Virus record (IMG/VR): IMGVR_UViG_3300030390_000743
Coordinates: 277-37,400 of that record
Reading direction: 5' to 3' (one strand)
Origin: a virus
Length of the DNA: 37,124 nucleotides
In this document: positions 1 through 9,905 of the stretch, piece by piece
How the letters are laid out: each line of letters opens with the position of its first letter
Position numbering within the stretch: position 1 is the first letter of the stretch
Made by a program: the position numbers and the translations under genes
Notes under the pieces: model-generated
Seen by the model: the letters and a program-made list of their open reading frames with translations, nothing else
Told to the model about the DNA's origin: nothing
Databases searched by the model: none

Positions 1-101
1 CAATATATTCAGAGCCTGATGATGGATTGCGTACTACAAAAGCCTTGATAAATGGAATATCGGATAATTTGTCTGTGGGTTTTATTGGATCTTTAACCAT
101 A
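1..101. repeat. Left copy of the terminal overlap (circular assembly)
   Basis: Bases 1-101 match 37024-37124 in direct orientation with a single difference (A at 99, G at 37122). The repeat lies inside an open reading frame that continues in frame across the join, so it is best read as the overlap left when a circular or circularly permuted genome was linearised, not as a packaging repeat. The mismatch changes one codon of the minus-strand gene (Met versus Thr), which fits strain variation or a read error. Confidence 0.93.
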
Positions 102-3100
102 CCAGTAGCAATTAATGCTTTGTCAGCAGCATCTAAAACGTATTTACCTAAAGTACCTGTCCAATTATTAATTATATTTTCAATTCTTGCTGGACTAGTC
201 ATACCGTTTTTATCACCTAATATGTGTTGTAATGATTTACCAATAAATTTAGCTGTTTCTGATGTATAACGAGTATATTGATATTCAGGCAAAATATTTT
301 CTTGTCCAAAAGGTATAATAGGTTGACCAGTAAATAAACTTTTATTTGACCATTGTTCTACAATCGGTTTTATCAACTCAGGCACTGGTCCTAAATTTTT
401 AAGATTAGTAAGAGCTAATTCTTTTATAAATTTTTTGATACTGCTTGGATCTTCACTAAACACATAATCTAAAGCTCGTTCAGTACCAGTTCCAAATAAA
501 ATACCAGGCTCAAATGGTTTTGGTATTCTATACACAACTTCATCATCACCTTCACCTGTAATAACAATCCAAAATAAATCTTTTTGCCATCTTGGTAATT
601 GTTTATAAGTTTCATTATCGTGGTTTTTAATCCACAACAAAACACTTGGAGTAACAATAAATGCACCAACTTTAGTCATGGTTCCAACTGGTCTATTTTT
701 AAAACCATCATACATTTTTGCATAGCCTTGTAATCGAGCATTAAAAAAAGCAGCAATCCTATTTACACCTTGTATAGTGCTACCCATTTTTTTAAAATCA
801 ATGGTAATATCTCGACCTTCAAAGCCCCCACGTTCTAAGGCTTCACGTTTAGTAAGTTTTTGTTTTTGTGCTTGTTTATATGCTCTTGAAAATTCACCAA
901 CTCTAGTCATGCTTTCTGCAAAAGATGATACATCACGCAAAACATCTAAAGTACGACCTGGTAATTTTATAGGATTACTTAAATCTAACATTACTTTAAT
1001 TAGCTGTTTAGGTTCTGTAATTAAATTATGTACTTTGGTTTTTGTAAGTTCACTTTTAATATTTTTATCAAAATAATTTTTATCCATGCTAACAATCATG
1101 GATTGAATACCACCAGATTTAATCCATTTATCATACAGTGGGCCACGTTTAACCATGTGAAACGCACCTTCCATAGATGTTAAAAATGGTATTCTTAAAC
1201 CTTTAGAAAAAATTGCAGCAGTTGTAGTATCTCTTATCATATTACGAACAAAAAAATCAGGAGCTAAAGTTGCACCAGCTCTTAACCATGATGCGGGTTT
1301 GGTAGCCCAACTACCCCAACGAGATAATAATAATTCAGTCACGACACCATTAGAATCTTTTAGTGCTTTAGCTATGTCTGGGCCAACTTCCCAAATTTCT
1401 TTTTTACCGTTTCTGTAAAGTGCTATTTGTGTGTCAGTAACTTGTTGTCCATTTTTTCTAAAAATAGTTAAATTATCTAATGTTGTTTTATCAAGTTTAC
1501 TGGTGTCAATAATTCCTTCTAATTCTTTGACTGAAATTTTTATAGGTTTTGCTTTTTTTTCAACTTTGTAAATTTCACTAAATTTATTATCTTTAATAAT
1601 TTTATTAGCTTCTACCATTTCAATTAATTTAACAAACGCATTATTACGTTCAGCCATGGTTATAACTTGATAGGTATTATTAAATATACTATTAATTGGA
1701 TCTTGAATAACTTTAGTGCTGCCTTTCATTTCCATTATAGGATTACTGACCGATTTATTAATTGGTCCATCTTTACCTTCTAACACTCTAAAAAAAGGTA
1801 CATAATCTTTATTAGCTTCTAAAATAACTTCAAATGTTTTGGTATCTAAAACTCCAGCATCTTTTAAATAAGTCAATAAAGATGTATTATATTGTTGTAA
1901 TTCTTTGTGTATTTTTTCAAATTTAGTATTATTTTCTTTTACTGTTTGTTTTGCAGCTTCTAGTGGTACTCCAGTTTTAATACCTTGTGCTTCTTTTTCC
2001 ATAGCTCGTTTAGCTATAGCATAAGCTGAAAATTCTTTATACACAGTTGGATCTTTTATAGGCTCCATTATTTGCAATAAAGATTTACCTTTTATATCTA
2101 AAGTAGCAAAATCTAAAGTGCCACGATTTATAAATGTTTCAGCACGACCAATCATGCCAGGTTGAATACGCAATGTTTCGTATGGATTTAAAGCACCTTC
2201 TTTTAAAGTGCTTTTATCAGCTTCTTTAACAGCACGATATATTGGATGTAGTTTGTCAAAAAATAAAGTTGCTGCATCATTTTTAGCTTCTTTAGAAACT
2301 TCAACAATTTTTTCAAAAGTAATTTTTTCAGTTGGTATATCTATCTCAATACGGTCTAATACTTGTTCAGTTGCTTCAGACTTTAATTTGCCTTCTTGTT
2401 GTAATTTTTCTAATGCTTTAAATTCAACAATTTCTATTGCATTACGTTCTGTTAAACCTATTTTGTTTAATTCTGCTAATCTTTCTATAGTAGGTTTAGT
2501 TTTAACAGTTTCTACTTTTTTTTCAGATTCAAAAATTCTTGGTTTTTCTATATTAGTGCTAACTAAATCTTCTTTTAATCTGGGATCAAGTAAGGCTTCT
2601 TGAATTAATCTATCTCCAGTAATATTTTCAGTTTTCATGGTATCATTAACTTTTTTAATACCTCTAGAACCAACACCTAATGCAGTAAAAACTAATGCCG
2701 TATTAATCAATTCATCTTTAGTTGGTAGTTGTTGTTCTAACAATGCTCCTGTAGCATTAAAGGCAGCATATTGAGTTATTAATGAGGGCAACAATTTATT
2801 CATACCAAATAAAGCTGGTGCTTGTGCTGTTACTCCAAGCTGTAAGCCTTCTTTAACCCCAGCTTCTAGGGCTTCATCGGTAAAAATACTCCACCATTCC
2901 CCAAATGTATTAACATCACCTCTAGTTAATGCCCCCACATACATCTGTCTTATTGTACCTACTGCTAATCCAGCAGATCCAGCCGTAGCAAACGGATTTC
3001 CTTTTGTAACGATAGCTGCTGGTATTGCAGCTGCGGCATATAAAGGTAAATCGGGAACAATCTGACTTAGTGTTTCAATAGCTCGTTCTATATAACCTGT

Positions 3101-3511
3101 ATCATTGCGTTCAGGCTCACTAAATGCTTTAGGCAATTCCCCTTCTCCGTGATATTCCATCATTAAATTAATAACAGATGTAGTGGCACCACTTTTTACA
3201 TAAGGTTTAATTTCAAATGTTTCCCCCACTAAAGATTTTTTAACTTTTTTACCAAAATCTTGATTAACTTGTTCCGTGGGAGTTAATGGCACTCCTTCTT
3301 CTTTTATTTTATTTTTATAATCTACAATTTTTTGCCAATAACTTTTTACTTCTGAAGTATCAGGATCTGATATTCCCCAATAGTTTTTTATTTCATTATT
3401 TGTAAAACCACCAGATTTTAATTTTTGAGATTCTCTTTTTCTATATTTTTCAATTTCATTAATTGAAAAACCACCAGATTCTAATGCTTTTAATTTTTCT
3501 ACACCACTCAT
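1..3511 (-). CDS. Large internal virion protein (T7 gp16 position), N-terminal ~1,170 residues; continues at 36641-37023
   Basis: The frame opens with ATG at 3511 and has no stop down to base 1. Rejoined through the terminal overlap it ends at 36641, giving 1,297 residues. It lies between the gp15-like gene and the tail fibre, where T7 encodes gp16, the ejected internal core protein. The N-terminus carries two copies of a short motif, SGGFSINEIEKY near residue 12 and SGGFTNNEIKNY near residue 33. A region around residues 155-275 is rich in Ala, Gly and hydrophobic residues and could touch membrane. I do not see a lytic transglycosylase motif at the N-terminus as in T7 gp16. There is no good ribosome binding site before the ATG, and the gap to the upstream gene is only 6 nt, so translation may be coupled. 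The role comes from synteny and size; the family is not recognised by sequence. Confidence 0.85.
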   Translation of the reverse strand, partial: MSGVEKLKALESGGFSINEIEKYRKRESQKLKSGGFTNNEIKNYWGISDPDTSEVKSYWQKIVDYKNKIKEEGVPLTPTEQVNQDFGKKVKKSLVGETFEIKPYVKSGATTSVINLMMEYHGEGELPKAFSEPERNDTGYIERAIETLSQIVPDLPLYAAAAIPAAIVTKGNPFATAGSAGLAVGTIRQMYVGALTRGDVNTFGEWWSIFTDEALEAGVKEGLQLGVTAQAPALFGMNKLLPSLITQYAAFNATGALLEQQLPTKDELINTALVFTALGVGSRGIKKVNDTMKTENITGDRLIQEALLDPRLKEDLVSTNIEKPRIFESEKKVETVKTKPTIERLAELNKIGLTERNAIEIVEFKALEKLQQEGKLKSEATEQVLDRIEIDIPTEKITFEKIVEVSKEAKNDAATLFFDKLHPIYRAVKEADKSTLKEGALNPYETLRIQPGMIGRAETFINRGTLDFATLDIKGKSLLQIMEPIKDPTVYKEFSAYAIAKRAMEKEAQGIKTGVPLEAAKQTVKENNTKFEKIHKELQQYNTSLLTYLKDAGVLDTKTFEVILEANKDYVPFFRVLEGKDGPINKSVSNPIMEMKGSTKVIQDPINSIFNNTYQVITMAERNNAFVKLIEMVEANKIIKDNKFSEIYKVEKKAKPIKISVKELEGIIDTSKLDKTTLDNLTIFRKNGQQVTDTQIALYRNGKKEIWEVGPDIAKALKDSNGVVTELLLSRWGSWATKPASWLRAGATLAPDFFVRNMIRDTTTAAIFSKGLRIPFLTSMEGAFHMVKRGPLYDKWIKSGGIQSMIVSMDKNYFDKNIKSELTKTKVHNLITEPKQLIKVMLDLSNPIKLPGRTLDVLRDVSSFAESMTRVGEFSRAYKQAQKQKLTKREALERGGFEGRDITIDFKKMGSTIQGVNRIAAFFNARLQGYAKMYDGFKNRPVGTMTKVGAFIVTPSVLLWIKNHDNETYKQLPRWQKDLFWIVITGEGDDEVVYRIPKPFEPGILFGTGTERALDYVFSEDPSSIKKFIKELALTNLKNLGPVPELIKPIVEQWSNKSLFTGQPIIPFGQENILPEYQYTRYTSETAKFIGKSLQHILGDKNGMTSPARIENIINNWTGTLGKYVLDAADKALIATGMVKDPIKPTDKLSDIPFIKAFVVRNPSSGSEYI

Positions 3512-3517
3512 AATATT

Positions 3518-5326
3518 TTAATTATTATTTAAATTGGTATTAGGTATGACACCAATTCTGATTAAAAATTCATCTTCAGTTTCACCTGGTTGTCTTGGAA
3601 GCACATTTATTGTTGTTTCAGTTTTTGCTTCATTTACACCTAAACTTTGATTTACTTCTAAAGACTGTTCTCTTAATGAACGAGAATATTTTGCCACAAT
3701 ATCAGGTGTTAATATATAGTCAGGGCTTTCAGAATTTAATAACTGAATAGCTGTTTTGCCTTGAGATAATCCTGATCTAAATTGTTGTTGCATAACAAGT
3801 GAAAAATCAAAAAATCGTATATCTGAAAATTTATTAAATTTATCTAATGATTTTAGTACACCTTTAATTGTAGCTTGATTAGATTTTAAAAATTCTTGAA
3901 ATTTATCTTGATTGTCACGTTCTGATTTATTATTACGAGTTGCCATGTAAGTGTATAATTGATCTGATTGATTCATACCAATACCATCTGGACCAACACG
4001 ATCTAATATACTAATTGCCTTAGTTTCTCCTGGTAAAGTAATAGGAGTTGTAATGGAATTTACTGTGCCGTTTCTAACAAGTTGATATAATTTATCATAC
4101 ATATCCAAACCATTATCGTTAGGTACAGTTCCAGTATATCTTTTAACTACTATTGCTTTTAAGCTGTTTCTTAAATCTTCACCTTGTTTTCCATACCAAG
4201 GTATTTGATCTATTTCCTTAATACCAAATTCACCTGTTAATATTTTTGCTGATGCGTCAACGTAATAAGCCTCATTAGCTTTAGTTTCTTTGTAATCATT
4301 TTGATTTTGTTGCCAAGCTATATCACTTTGTAATTGATTAAATCTCGTTGTTAGTTTTTGTTTAAAAACCGTTTTTTGAGTTTCATCTAAATTATCATAA
4401 ACTGATTTAACTTGATTATCTACCGTTCCATCTTTTTTAATAAAAGATCCATCAAGACTAGTTGCATAGGCTAATGATGCATCATCAGCAGACATATCAG
4501 GATTAATCGGTATATAACTATCTAAAATATAACTAATTTTTTGATTTGTAGAATTAGTTTTAGCCGTTTCAGTAAATTTTAATAAATTGTCAGAACTTAA
4601 ATTTAAAAATTCACCTTCTTTAATTTTGGCAAGAAATAAATCAGGATTGTTTTCAACTAAATAATTACCATTACTAGTATCTAGTTCAGTTTTTAATTTT
4701 AAATTATATTGTTCTTTGCTAGTACCGATAGGAGTTTCATAAACATCATCTAAACGATCATACATGCCTTTTATACCCAATTCTTCATTGCCAAATATAT
4801 TGTTTGTAGCAGTAAGTTTTTGAGCTTGATTGCCAGTATTATACATATTAATATTACGATTTGTGTCTAAGGCTATATTTTCTTGCAACATTGCACGATT
4901 ATTTTTGCGTACTGTTTGTGATACTTCCAATCCGTATTGACTATTAGTTTGTAAAGCCCAGTTGTTAAATGCTTTTCTAACTCTTTTATTGGTAATATTG
5001 TTGCCAATTACATTTTGCCAATTTTCAGTTTCTGTGTTGTAATTATTTATAGATTCTTCAATATTATTTGACTCTTGGTTTTTTCTAACAATTTCATATA
5101 ACCCATCATTATCATCAAAACCATCAGTGTAATCTGTTTGTGCTTTTATTAAATCATTTTCGTCTTGCACTTTTCTATGAGCATCTTCAATAGCTGTTGC
5201 CACTTTTAAAAGTGATTGTTGTCCTTGAAATACTTCTTGACCAAAATTTGGATTTAGTTTTGCAGTTTCAACTGTAGAAGGTTGCTGACTAATATTTATT
5301 TGTGATTTGTATAATTTTATAGCCAT
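3518..5326 (-). CDS. Internal virion protein, T7 gp15 position (602 aa)
   Basis: A 602-residue, Asn/Gln/Lys-rich and largely helical protein. It has no signal peptide or membrane segment and no recognised catalytic motif. It follows the gp14-like gene by 1 nt and precedes the largest virion gene by 6 nt, the position of T7 gp15, which forms part of the ejectosome core and crosses the periplasm with gp16. Residues ~35-160 look coiled-coil prone (for example AIEDAHRKVQDENDLIKAQ). The C-terminus carries the run LPRQPGETEDEFLIRIGVIP. Function is inferred from position, length and composition; confidence that it is a real structural gene is high. Confidence 0.8.
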   Translation of the reverse strand: MAIKLYKSQINISQQPSTVETAKLNPNFGQEVFQGQQSLLKVATAIEDAHRKVQDENDLIKAQTDYTDGFDDNDGLYEIVRKNQESNNIEESINNYNTETENWQNVIGNNITNKRVRKAFNNWALQTNSQYGLEVSQTVRKNNRAMLQENIALDTNRNINMYNTGNQAQKLTATNNIFGNEELGIKGMYDRLDDVYETPIGTSKEQYNLKLKTELDTSNGNYLVENNPDLFLAKIKEGEFLNLSSDNLLKFTETAKTNSTNQKISYILDSYIPINPDMSADDASLAYATSLDGSFIKKDGTVDNQVKSVYDNLDETQKTVFKQKLTTRFNQLQSDIAWQQNQNDYKETKANEAYYVDASAKILTGEFGIKEIDQIPWYGKQGEDLRNSLKAIVVKRYTGTVPNDNGLDMYDKLYQLVRNGTVNSITTPITLPGETKAISILDRVGPDGIGMNQSDQLYTYMATRNNKSERDNQDKFQEFLKSNQATIKGVLKSLDKFNKFSDIRFFDFSLVMQQQFRSGLSQGKTAIQLLNSESPDYILTPDIVAKYSRSLREQSLEVNQSLGVNEAKTETTINVLPRQPGETEDEFLIRIGVIPNTNLNNN

Positions 5327-5327
5327 G

Positions 5328-5798
5328 TTAATTTCCTATCATTCCACCAGCAGCTTTTTCTGCTGTGCCTAATAATGTAGCACCAGCTTCAAGCCGTGAT
5401 GCAAATTTTTTATATTTACCAGTTTGTATAGCAGCAGCTCCTTGAAATCTTGAACGGCCAGCTTGATTTCTTAAATTGGTTTTTTGAAGATTGGCATTGT
5501 ATTGAATTAATGCTTCATCTACTTTAGCATTTTGATAATTTTGTTCTAGTACATCCATTGGTGTACCTTGAGATACATCGACTCCTGATGAAGCATATCC
5601 TTGAACTACCTGACCTTGTAATCCCCTAATGTTTTGCCTAAAACGACTAATCTCCATATCAGCTTTAGCTTGAGTTGTTATAGCTTCGTTTTCAGAATTA
5701 ACTGCATCTATTTCATACAGTTGTGCATTATATTGAGCTGTTTTTACAGCTTGCCTTCCAGCTTGTATTTGTGAAAATGCTGTTAATGGTCCTGACAT
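5328..5798 (-). CDS. Internal virion protein, T7 gp14-like (156 aa)
   Basis: This small Ala/Gln-rich helical protein has features often seen in gp14-type internal virion proteins of T7-like phages: an N-terminal helix with SQIQAGRQAVKTAQYNAQ, a central GYASSGVDVSQGTPMDVLEQ stretch, and a Gly/Ala-rich C-terminal segment (ATLLGTAEKAAGGMIGN) that may insert in membrane. In T7, gp14 is ejected and sits in the outer membrane. It lies 1 nt from both neighbours in the 13-14-15-16 order, so it is surely co-transcribed with them. The assignment rests on motif pattern and synteny. Confidence 0.82.
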   Translation of the reverse strand: MSGPLTAFSQIQAGRQAVKTAQYNAQLYEIDAVNSENEAITTQAKADMEISRFRQNIRGLQGQVVQGYASSGVDVSQGTPMDVLEQNYQNAKVDEALIQYNANLQKTNLRNQAGRSRFQGAAAIQTGKYKKFASRLEAGATLLGTAEKAAGGMIGN

Positions 5799-5799
5799 A

Positions 5800-6234
5800 T
5801 TATATGATCCTTGCTGTCATTAAATAATCTTTGCCTTCAGGTCCGTACTTTTGCATCACACCTTCTGATGTCATGCCAAACCATTTAGCAAATCGTATTC
5901 CGTTTTTAAAATCCGTTCTTACCGCAGCTTGTATTCTATGGTATTCACGTTTTTGTATTGTTGTTTCAAATTTATCTTTAATATTCTTCAACATAAAAAA
6001 TTTATGTTGGTTAGTTTCTTGTTTCATAATGATCCAAACTTCGGCTACATGCTCCCATATAGGGGTTATGCCACCGCAAACAATCGGCTCATTATTATAA
6101 AATCCAGTCCAAGCATCTTCTGTTTCCAATGCATGAGTAGGGTAGCTACCACCGTAATCTTCGTATTCACCATATTTTAAAATTGCATCAGCATGAGCTG
6201 CTTGATATGGTTTTATAATATAACTAGCCATCAA
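5800..6234 (-). CDS. GNAT-like protein in the T7 gp13 position (144 aa)
   Basis: The protein reads like a small GNAT-fold (acetyltransferase-like) polypeptide: an ETEDAWTGFYNNEPIVCGGI strand region, then VAEVWIIMKQ, a helix, and a C-terminal NGIRFAKWFGMTSEGVMQKY segment typical of the acetyl-CoA-binding half. Phages of this type often carry such a protein (DUF2833 / internal virion protein A) between gp12-like and gp14-like genes, as here. Whether it still acetylates anything is unknown; in virions it may be an assembly factor. Its start overlaps the 3' end of the gp12-like gene by 11 nt. Two Met codons stand in tandem, and either could be used. Confidence 0.8.
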   Translation of the reverse strand: MMASYIIKPYQAAHADAILKYGEYEDYGGSYPTHALETEDAWTGFYNNEPIVCGGITPIWEHVAEVWIIMKQETNQHKFFMLKNIKDKFETTIQKREYHRIQAAVRTDFKNGIRFAKWFGMTSEGVMQKYGPEGKDYLMTARII

Positions 6235-9200
6235 ATGTATTGAGTCTTGGAAACAAGGCTGTCACCGTTAATGGTAATGGTTGTTTTTGTCTAACAAACA
6301 CAAAACCTTCTTTATTATAATCATCTCTAAATTCAGCATCCTTATCTCCAGTAAATAGTGGAGTGGCAGCTGATATAGCCATGGATGAATCTCTAAAGGG
6401 TATTATTTCCATGTTTTCTAAATCAGGACCAACTTCACAACCTAAAGTATTATCTAGTCTAACTGTGACTCCATGAATACGTTTAATTTTACCTTGAGCT
6501 GTACCATCTTGTGAGCCTGATTCAATCCGCATAGTTTGCAAGATTGATTCATAATTGTACCCAACTTGTACAGTTTCTGCAAAAGCATCTAAAGTTATTT
6601 TTCCAGCTGCTACTATTTCATCAGTATGAGCTGCACCATTAGATAATACATTAACAGTTTCACCTTCTAAATGATGTATTCCAGTTATAGTTTTAGTTTT
6701 ACCACCTGAATAAGTTAAGCCACTATCAACAAAGAAAGCATCTTCTTGATTGTTGCCATAATCAAATGGAGTTAGGTATTCAATATAATTTACCGTTGCT
6801 CTATTAACATAGCGTTGCACTACCATATACAATTCATCTTCAGCATTTTCAGTTGGTATGGTAGCAATACTTTTAACTTTAGCATGTGTGAGCCAAGTGT
6901 GAGTAGTAGCCGTAGTGCTAACTGTGCCAATGCTAACTCTAGTATTAGTAGAGTAAGGTGAACGTAAAGTATTATTTAATTGAAACTGGTTAGCATCAAT
7001 CGTACTCATAAAATAAGTTTGATTAGTATCAATACCAGTAAAAGCATTAGCACTTACTCCAGGGCTATAATAAATTTGCTGATCGTCACCAAAACCATGA
7101 GATGTAGAATAAAACGTATTCGTTCTAATATTAACCCCTTGATATAAATGATGTGTTGACGAAGTTGTCGGTATAAAATCTAAATCTACCGCAGTACCAG
7201 CTGTAGCATCGGCTGATGTTAAAGCTAACTTTACGATATTAGCATCAGTTCGAATAATAAAATAAAAAATGCCTTGGCTTAAACCACCAATGGGATTAGC
7301 TGCTGCAAAATAACTAACTACATCACCAGTAGATAAACCATGGCTATTAATAGTAATAGTGTCATTAGTTAAATTTACCGTTGCATCACCAGGCACGGTA
7401 AACGATAAACTTTTACTGACCGTACTTTTACCAGTATCACAATATCCACCAATAATATGTCGATGCCAAGCAATTACATTTTCAGTTCGTTGATATGTTA
7501 GACCAGCTAAAACACCATCAGTTCTAGCTACCCATAAGATAGATGCTGGTTCTTGTTGGTATGCAAACTCATGCACTAAACTTTCCGTTACATGATCGGC
7601 TAAGACGGTTAAGTCAGGGGCTATGTAGTTGTCACTATCATAGTTGTAAGTAAGTTCTCGTATTTTACGTTTAGCTCGATGCACAAATAAAACTAAATTA
7701 CCAACTGAAATAGCATCTTTATTAGCTGCACCATAAGCTGATTGTTTACGAATATTTATATTGGTTGGTGATAAACCATTCACGGAATCTGAACCTGTCA
7801 CTAAAAATTCTGCACCAACTGTACCAACTAGCAAAGATCGTGAGGCTGCTAAATATCGGATAGCATTAACTTTGTTACTAGCAATAGTAAAATTCATGGC
7901 ATCATCTGAGTCTGTGCCTTCAGTAAAGTTTTCATAATCACCAGATTGAGAAAACCATAATGTTTGGGGGTTGTTATTGGTATTAGCAAACACAAGACGT
8001 TGTTCAAAAAAAGTTACACATGATGGATAGTTGTCAGTGCTAGAATTTAATAAAGGATTGTTAAGTTTAGTGACCGTACCAGTAGAACCACTAAATGTAC
8101 CAAAACTTGATGTATTTAAATTTGTACCTGAACTATTTTGTAATTGAAAGTGTTGATCTGGACCAGTTAATGTGCCTGAAACAAACGTAGTGTAAGCAGA
8201 CGTATCAATGTTAATACCATTGCCGTTTTGCAAATTAAATGTAGTGGTTGATGGCACAGTACCAACTTTAAAAGCATTACCATTAAGTTGGGTCATACCC
8301 ACAACATCAGTAATATCAAAGCTATCACCAGCAATAAGTCCATGAGCTGCTGAAGTAGTGACTACACCAGGATCAGCTTTAGTTACACCTGAGATCGTAA
8401 TTTTGTTTTGCAATTCTCCAACTGTAAACGTATTAGTGTTTAATTCAGTCATGCCACCAATACCAGTAAATTTAATTTGATCCCCTTTGACTAAACCATT
8501 ATTTAAAGTTGTAGAAATAACTCCAGGATTAGCTTTGGTAGCTGCTGATACAATAAAATCAGTACCAGTTGTTAATGTGGGGGTTGCAAAAGTCCATGCA
8601 GTATGTCCAGTGCGTGATAGTTTACGAATAGCAACTGATGGATGCGTGATGTACATAACATCAGCCGATTGAGCAAATTTTAATTCAGATAGTATATTAT
8701 ACGCATAAGGTGAGGCAATTTCGTATATAGGAAAAACTACACCACCAGAACTATATGCAGTTAATGATCGTGTATCAAAATCTGTACCATCAGTTAATTT
8801 TAAATTAAAAGTTGTAGTAGAGCCAACTGTCCCAACTTTGAATTGTCGACCATTTAATTCAGTCATGCCCACAATGCCACTTAAAATAACATAATCACCA
8901 GCCGTCAAACCATGCGTAGCTGAAGTCACTACACCTGGAGCAGCCTGTGTTATACCTGAAATGTTTAAACCAGCTTTAGTTATGATACCATTATCTTTGT
9001 GAAATCGTACATATTGATCCCCAAACTCCATCATGTAAGTTTGAGTAGTAGAAAATTCAAAAGGTATCAGTCTGTGTGCTGTACCATCTATTCCACGTTT
9101 AGCTTCAGCAATAAATTTAGTACCTGGCCTTCTGGATGCCGCACCATGCGGATAGACAATCATATTTTCTAAAGTTTTACAGCCAACTTTATATTTGTCT

Positions 9201-9277
9201 AAATCAATTCGACCATCTAGTTGATCGGATAATTCTCCACCAGTAAAGCTAGTATAAGGATAGGCAGTTCTAACCAT
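6224..9277 (-). CDS. Tail tubular protein B (T7 gp12-like) with inserted FCCH-like repeats (1,017 aa)
   Basis: The N-terminus (FTGGELSDQLDGRIDLDKY, then NMIVYPHGAASRRPGTKFI) is the typical opening of gp12-type nozzle proteins. The core includes CVTFFEQRLVFANTNNNPQT, SNKVNAIRYL and the VLADHVTESLVHEFAYQQEP region. T7 gp12 is ~794 aa; the extra length here comes from repeated modules. Residues ~109-180, ~246-290 and ~295-370 share the pattern PGVV-HGL-GD-GMTELN-F-VG-TFNL, like FCCH domains found in many environmental phage tail proteins. A second repeat type (TITINSHGLSTGDVVSY) lies at ~640-800. It overlaps the gp11-like stop by one base (TAATG). It likely forms the tail nozzle that binds the fibres. 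Confidence 0.92.
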   Translation of the reverse strand: MVRTAYPYTSFTGGELSDQLDGRIDLDKYKVGCKTLENMIVYPHGAASRRPGTKFIAEAKRGIDGTAHRLIPFEFSTTQTYMMEFGDQYVRFHKDNGIITKAGLNISGITQAAPGVVTSATHGLTAGDYVILSGIVGMTELNGRQFKVGTVGSTTTFNLKLTDGTDFDTRSLTAYSSGGVVFPIYEIASPYAYNILSELKFAQSADVMYITHPSVAIRKLSRTGHTAWTFATPTLTTGTDFIVSAATKANPGVISTTLNNGLVKGDQIKFTGIGGMTELNTNTFTVGELQNKITISGVTKADPGVVTTSAAHGLIAGDSFDITDVVGMTQLNGNAFKVGTVPSTTTFNLQNGNGINIDTSAYTTFVSGTLTGPDQHFQLQNSSGTNLNTSSFGTFSGSTGTVTKLNNPLLNSSTDNYPSCVTFFEQRLVFANTNNNPQTLWFSQSGDYENFTEGTDSDDAMNFTIASNKVNAIRYLAASRSLLVGTVGAEFLVTGSDSVNGLSPTNINIRKQSAYGAANKDAISVGNLVLFVHRAKRKIRELTYNYDSDNYIAPDLTVLADHVTESLVHEFAYQQEPASILWVARTDGVLAGLTYQRTENVIAWHRHIIGGYCDTGKSTVSKSLSFTVPGDATVNLTNDTITINSHGLSTGDVVSYFAAANPIGGLSQGIFYFIIRTDANIVKLALTSADATAGTAVDLDFIPTTSSTHHLYQGVNIRTNTFYSTSHGFGDDQQIYYSPGVSANAFTGIDTNQTYFMSTIDANQFQLNNTLRSPYSTNTRVSIGTVSTTATTHTWLTHAKVKSIATIPTENAEDELYMVVQRYVNRATVNYIEYLTPFDYGNNQEDAFFVDSGLTYSGGKTKTITGIHHLEGETVNVLSNGAAHTDEIVAAGKITLDAFAETVQVGYNYESILQTMRIESGSQDGTAQGKIKRIHGVTVRLDNTLGCEVGPDLENMEIIPFRDSSMAISAATPLFTGDKDAEFRDDYNKEGFVFVRQKQPLPLTVTALFPRLNTFDG

Positions 9278-9843
9278 TAAAACCTCGATACAATAAATGG
9301 TGAATCAGCATCTATTTCATCTGGCATACCTTCGGTAGCATCAGCAAATCGTGCATCTTTCAGTTTGGATTTGTATCGTTCTTCCATAATCTGAATAATA
9401 GTGGTAGAACCAGTCACACCATACGCAATGTCTGCTGCCAATGCAGCTGTTAGGGTTTCATTTAAACTTGTATCGTACTGTGTGGTATCAGTAATTCTTG
9501 CCACATATAAAATTTTTACTGTCTCAGCATCAGTAAGTATTTTTCTGCCTTCAACTTTAAAATCTACGTCATCTTGCATTTGAAAAGTTTTTAATACTCG
9601 AATACAATCTGCTGGTAAGGTGTATTGATATGAATATTCATATTCAGGGGTAGCAGTGTCTGCTGGTAGGGTTGCTCGTTTTAATAAACAATTCCACGGA
9701 TGCTCACGAAATACACGATCTCGAACCATCTCATATCTTTGATTTAACATTCTTGCGTTCTTGCTGTCATCAGACAGACTTACAATAGTGGATGCTCCAA
9801 TTTGATTTAAAGCTCCATTACAAATATCTACTTGTGAGGTCAT
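9277..9843 (-). CDS. Tail tubular protein A (T7 gp11-like, 188 aa)
   Basis: The sequence opens with VDICNGALNQIGASTIVSLS and continues with RVFREHPWNCLLKRATLP and YQYTLPADCIRVLK, the standard pattern of gp11-type adaptor proteins that sit between portal and nozzle. Its 188 residues are close to the T7 length (196). The C-terminus holds the helix with DIAYGVTGSTTIIQIMEERY. It lies directly before the gp12-like gene, and the stop and start share one base. Role: the ring that attaches the gp12-like tube to the portal. Confidence 0.92.
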   Translation of the reverse strand: MTSQVDICNGALNQIGASTIVSLSDDSKNARMLNQRYEMVRDRVFREHPWNCLLKRATLPADTATPEYEYSYQYTLPADCIRVLKTFQMQDDVDFKVEGRKILTDAETVKILYVARITDTTQYDTSLNETLTAALAADIAYGVTGSTTIIQIMEERYKSKLKDARFADATEGMPDEIDADSPFIVSRF

Positions 9844-9905
9844 ATAAAATATCTCTTAATTGTATGAGGGCAAACTTACGTCTGCCCCCATAGTTTGCTT
9901 AGTGC

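Noticed and set aside
1-101. Terminal repeat as a T7-type direct terminal repeat
   Set aside because: It is inside a continuous gene, about the length of a common assembly overlap, and has no packaging gene or promoter beside it.
6900-7450. Possible frameshift in the nozzle gene because of its unusual length
   Set aside because: The frame is open throughout, and the added length is accounted for by repeated modules.
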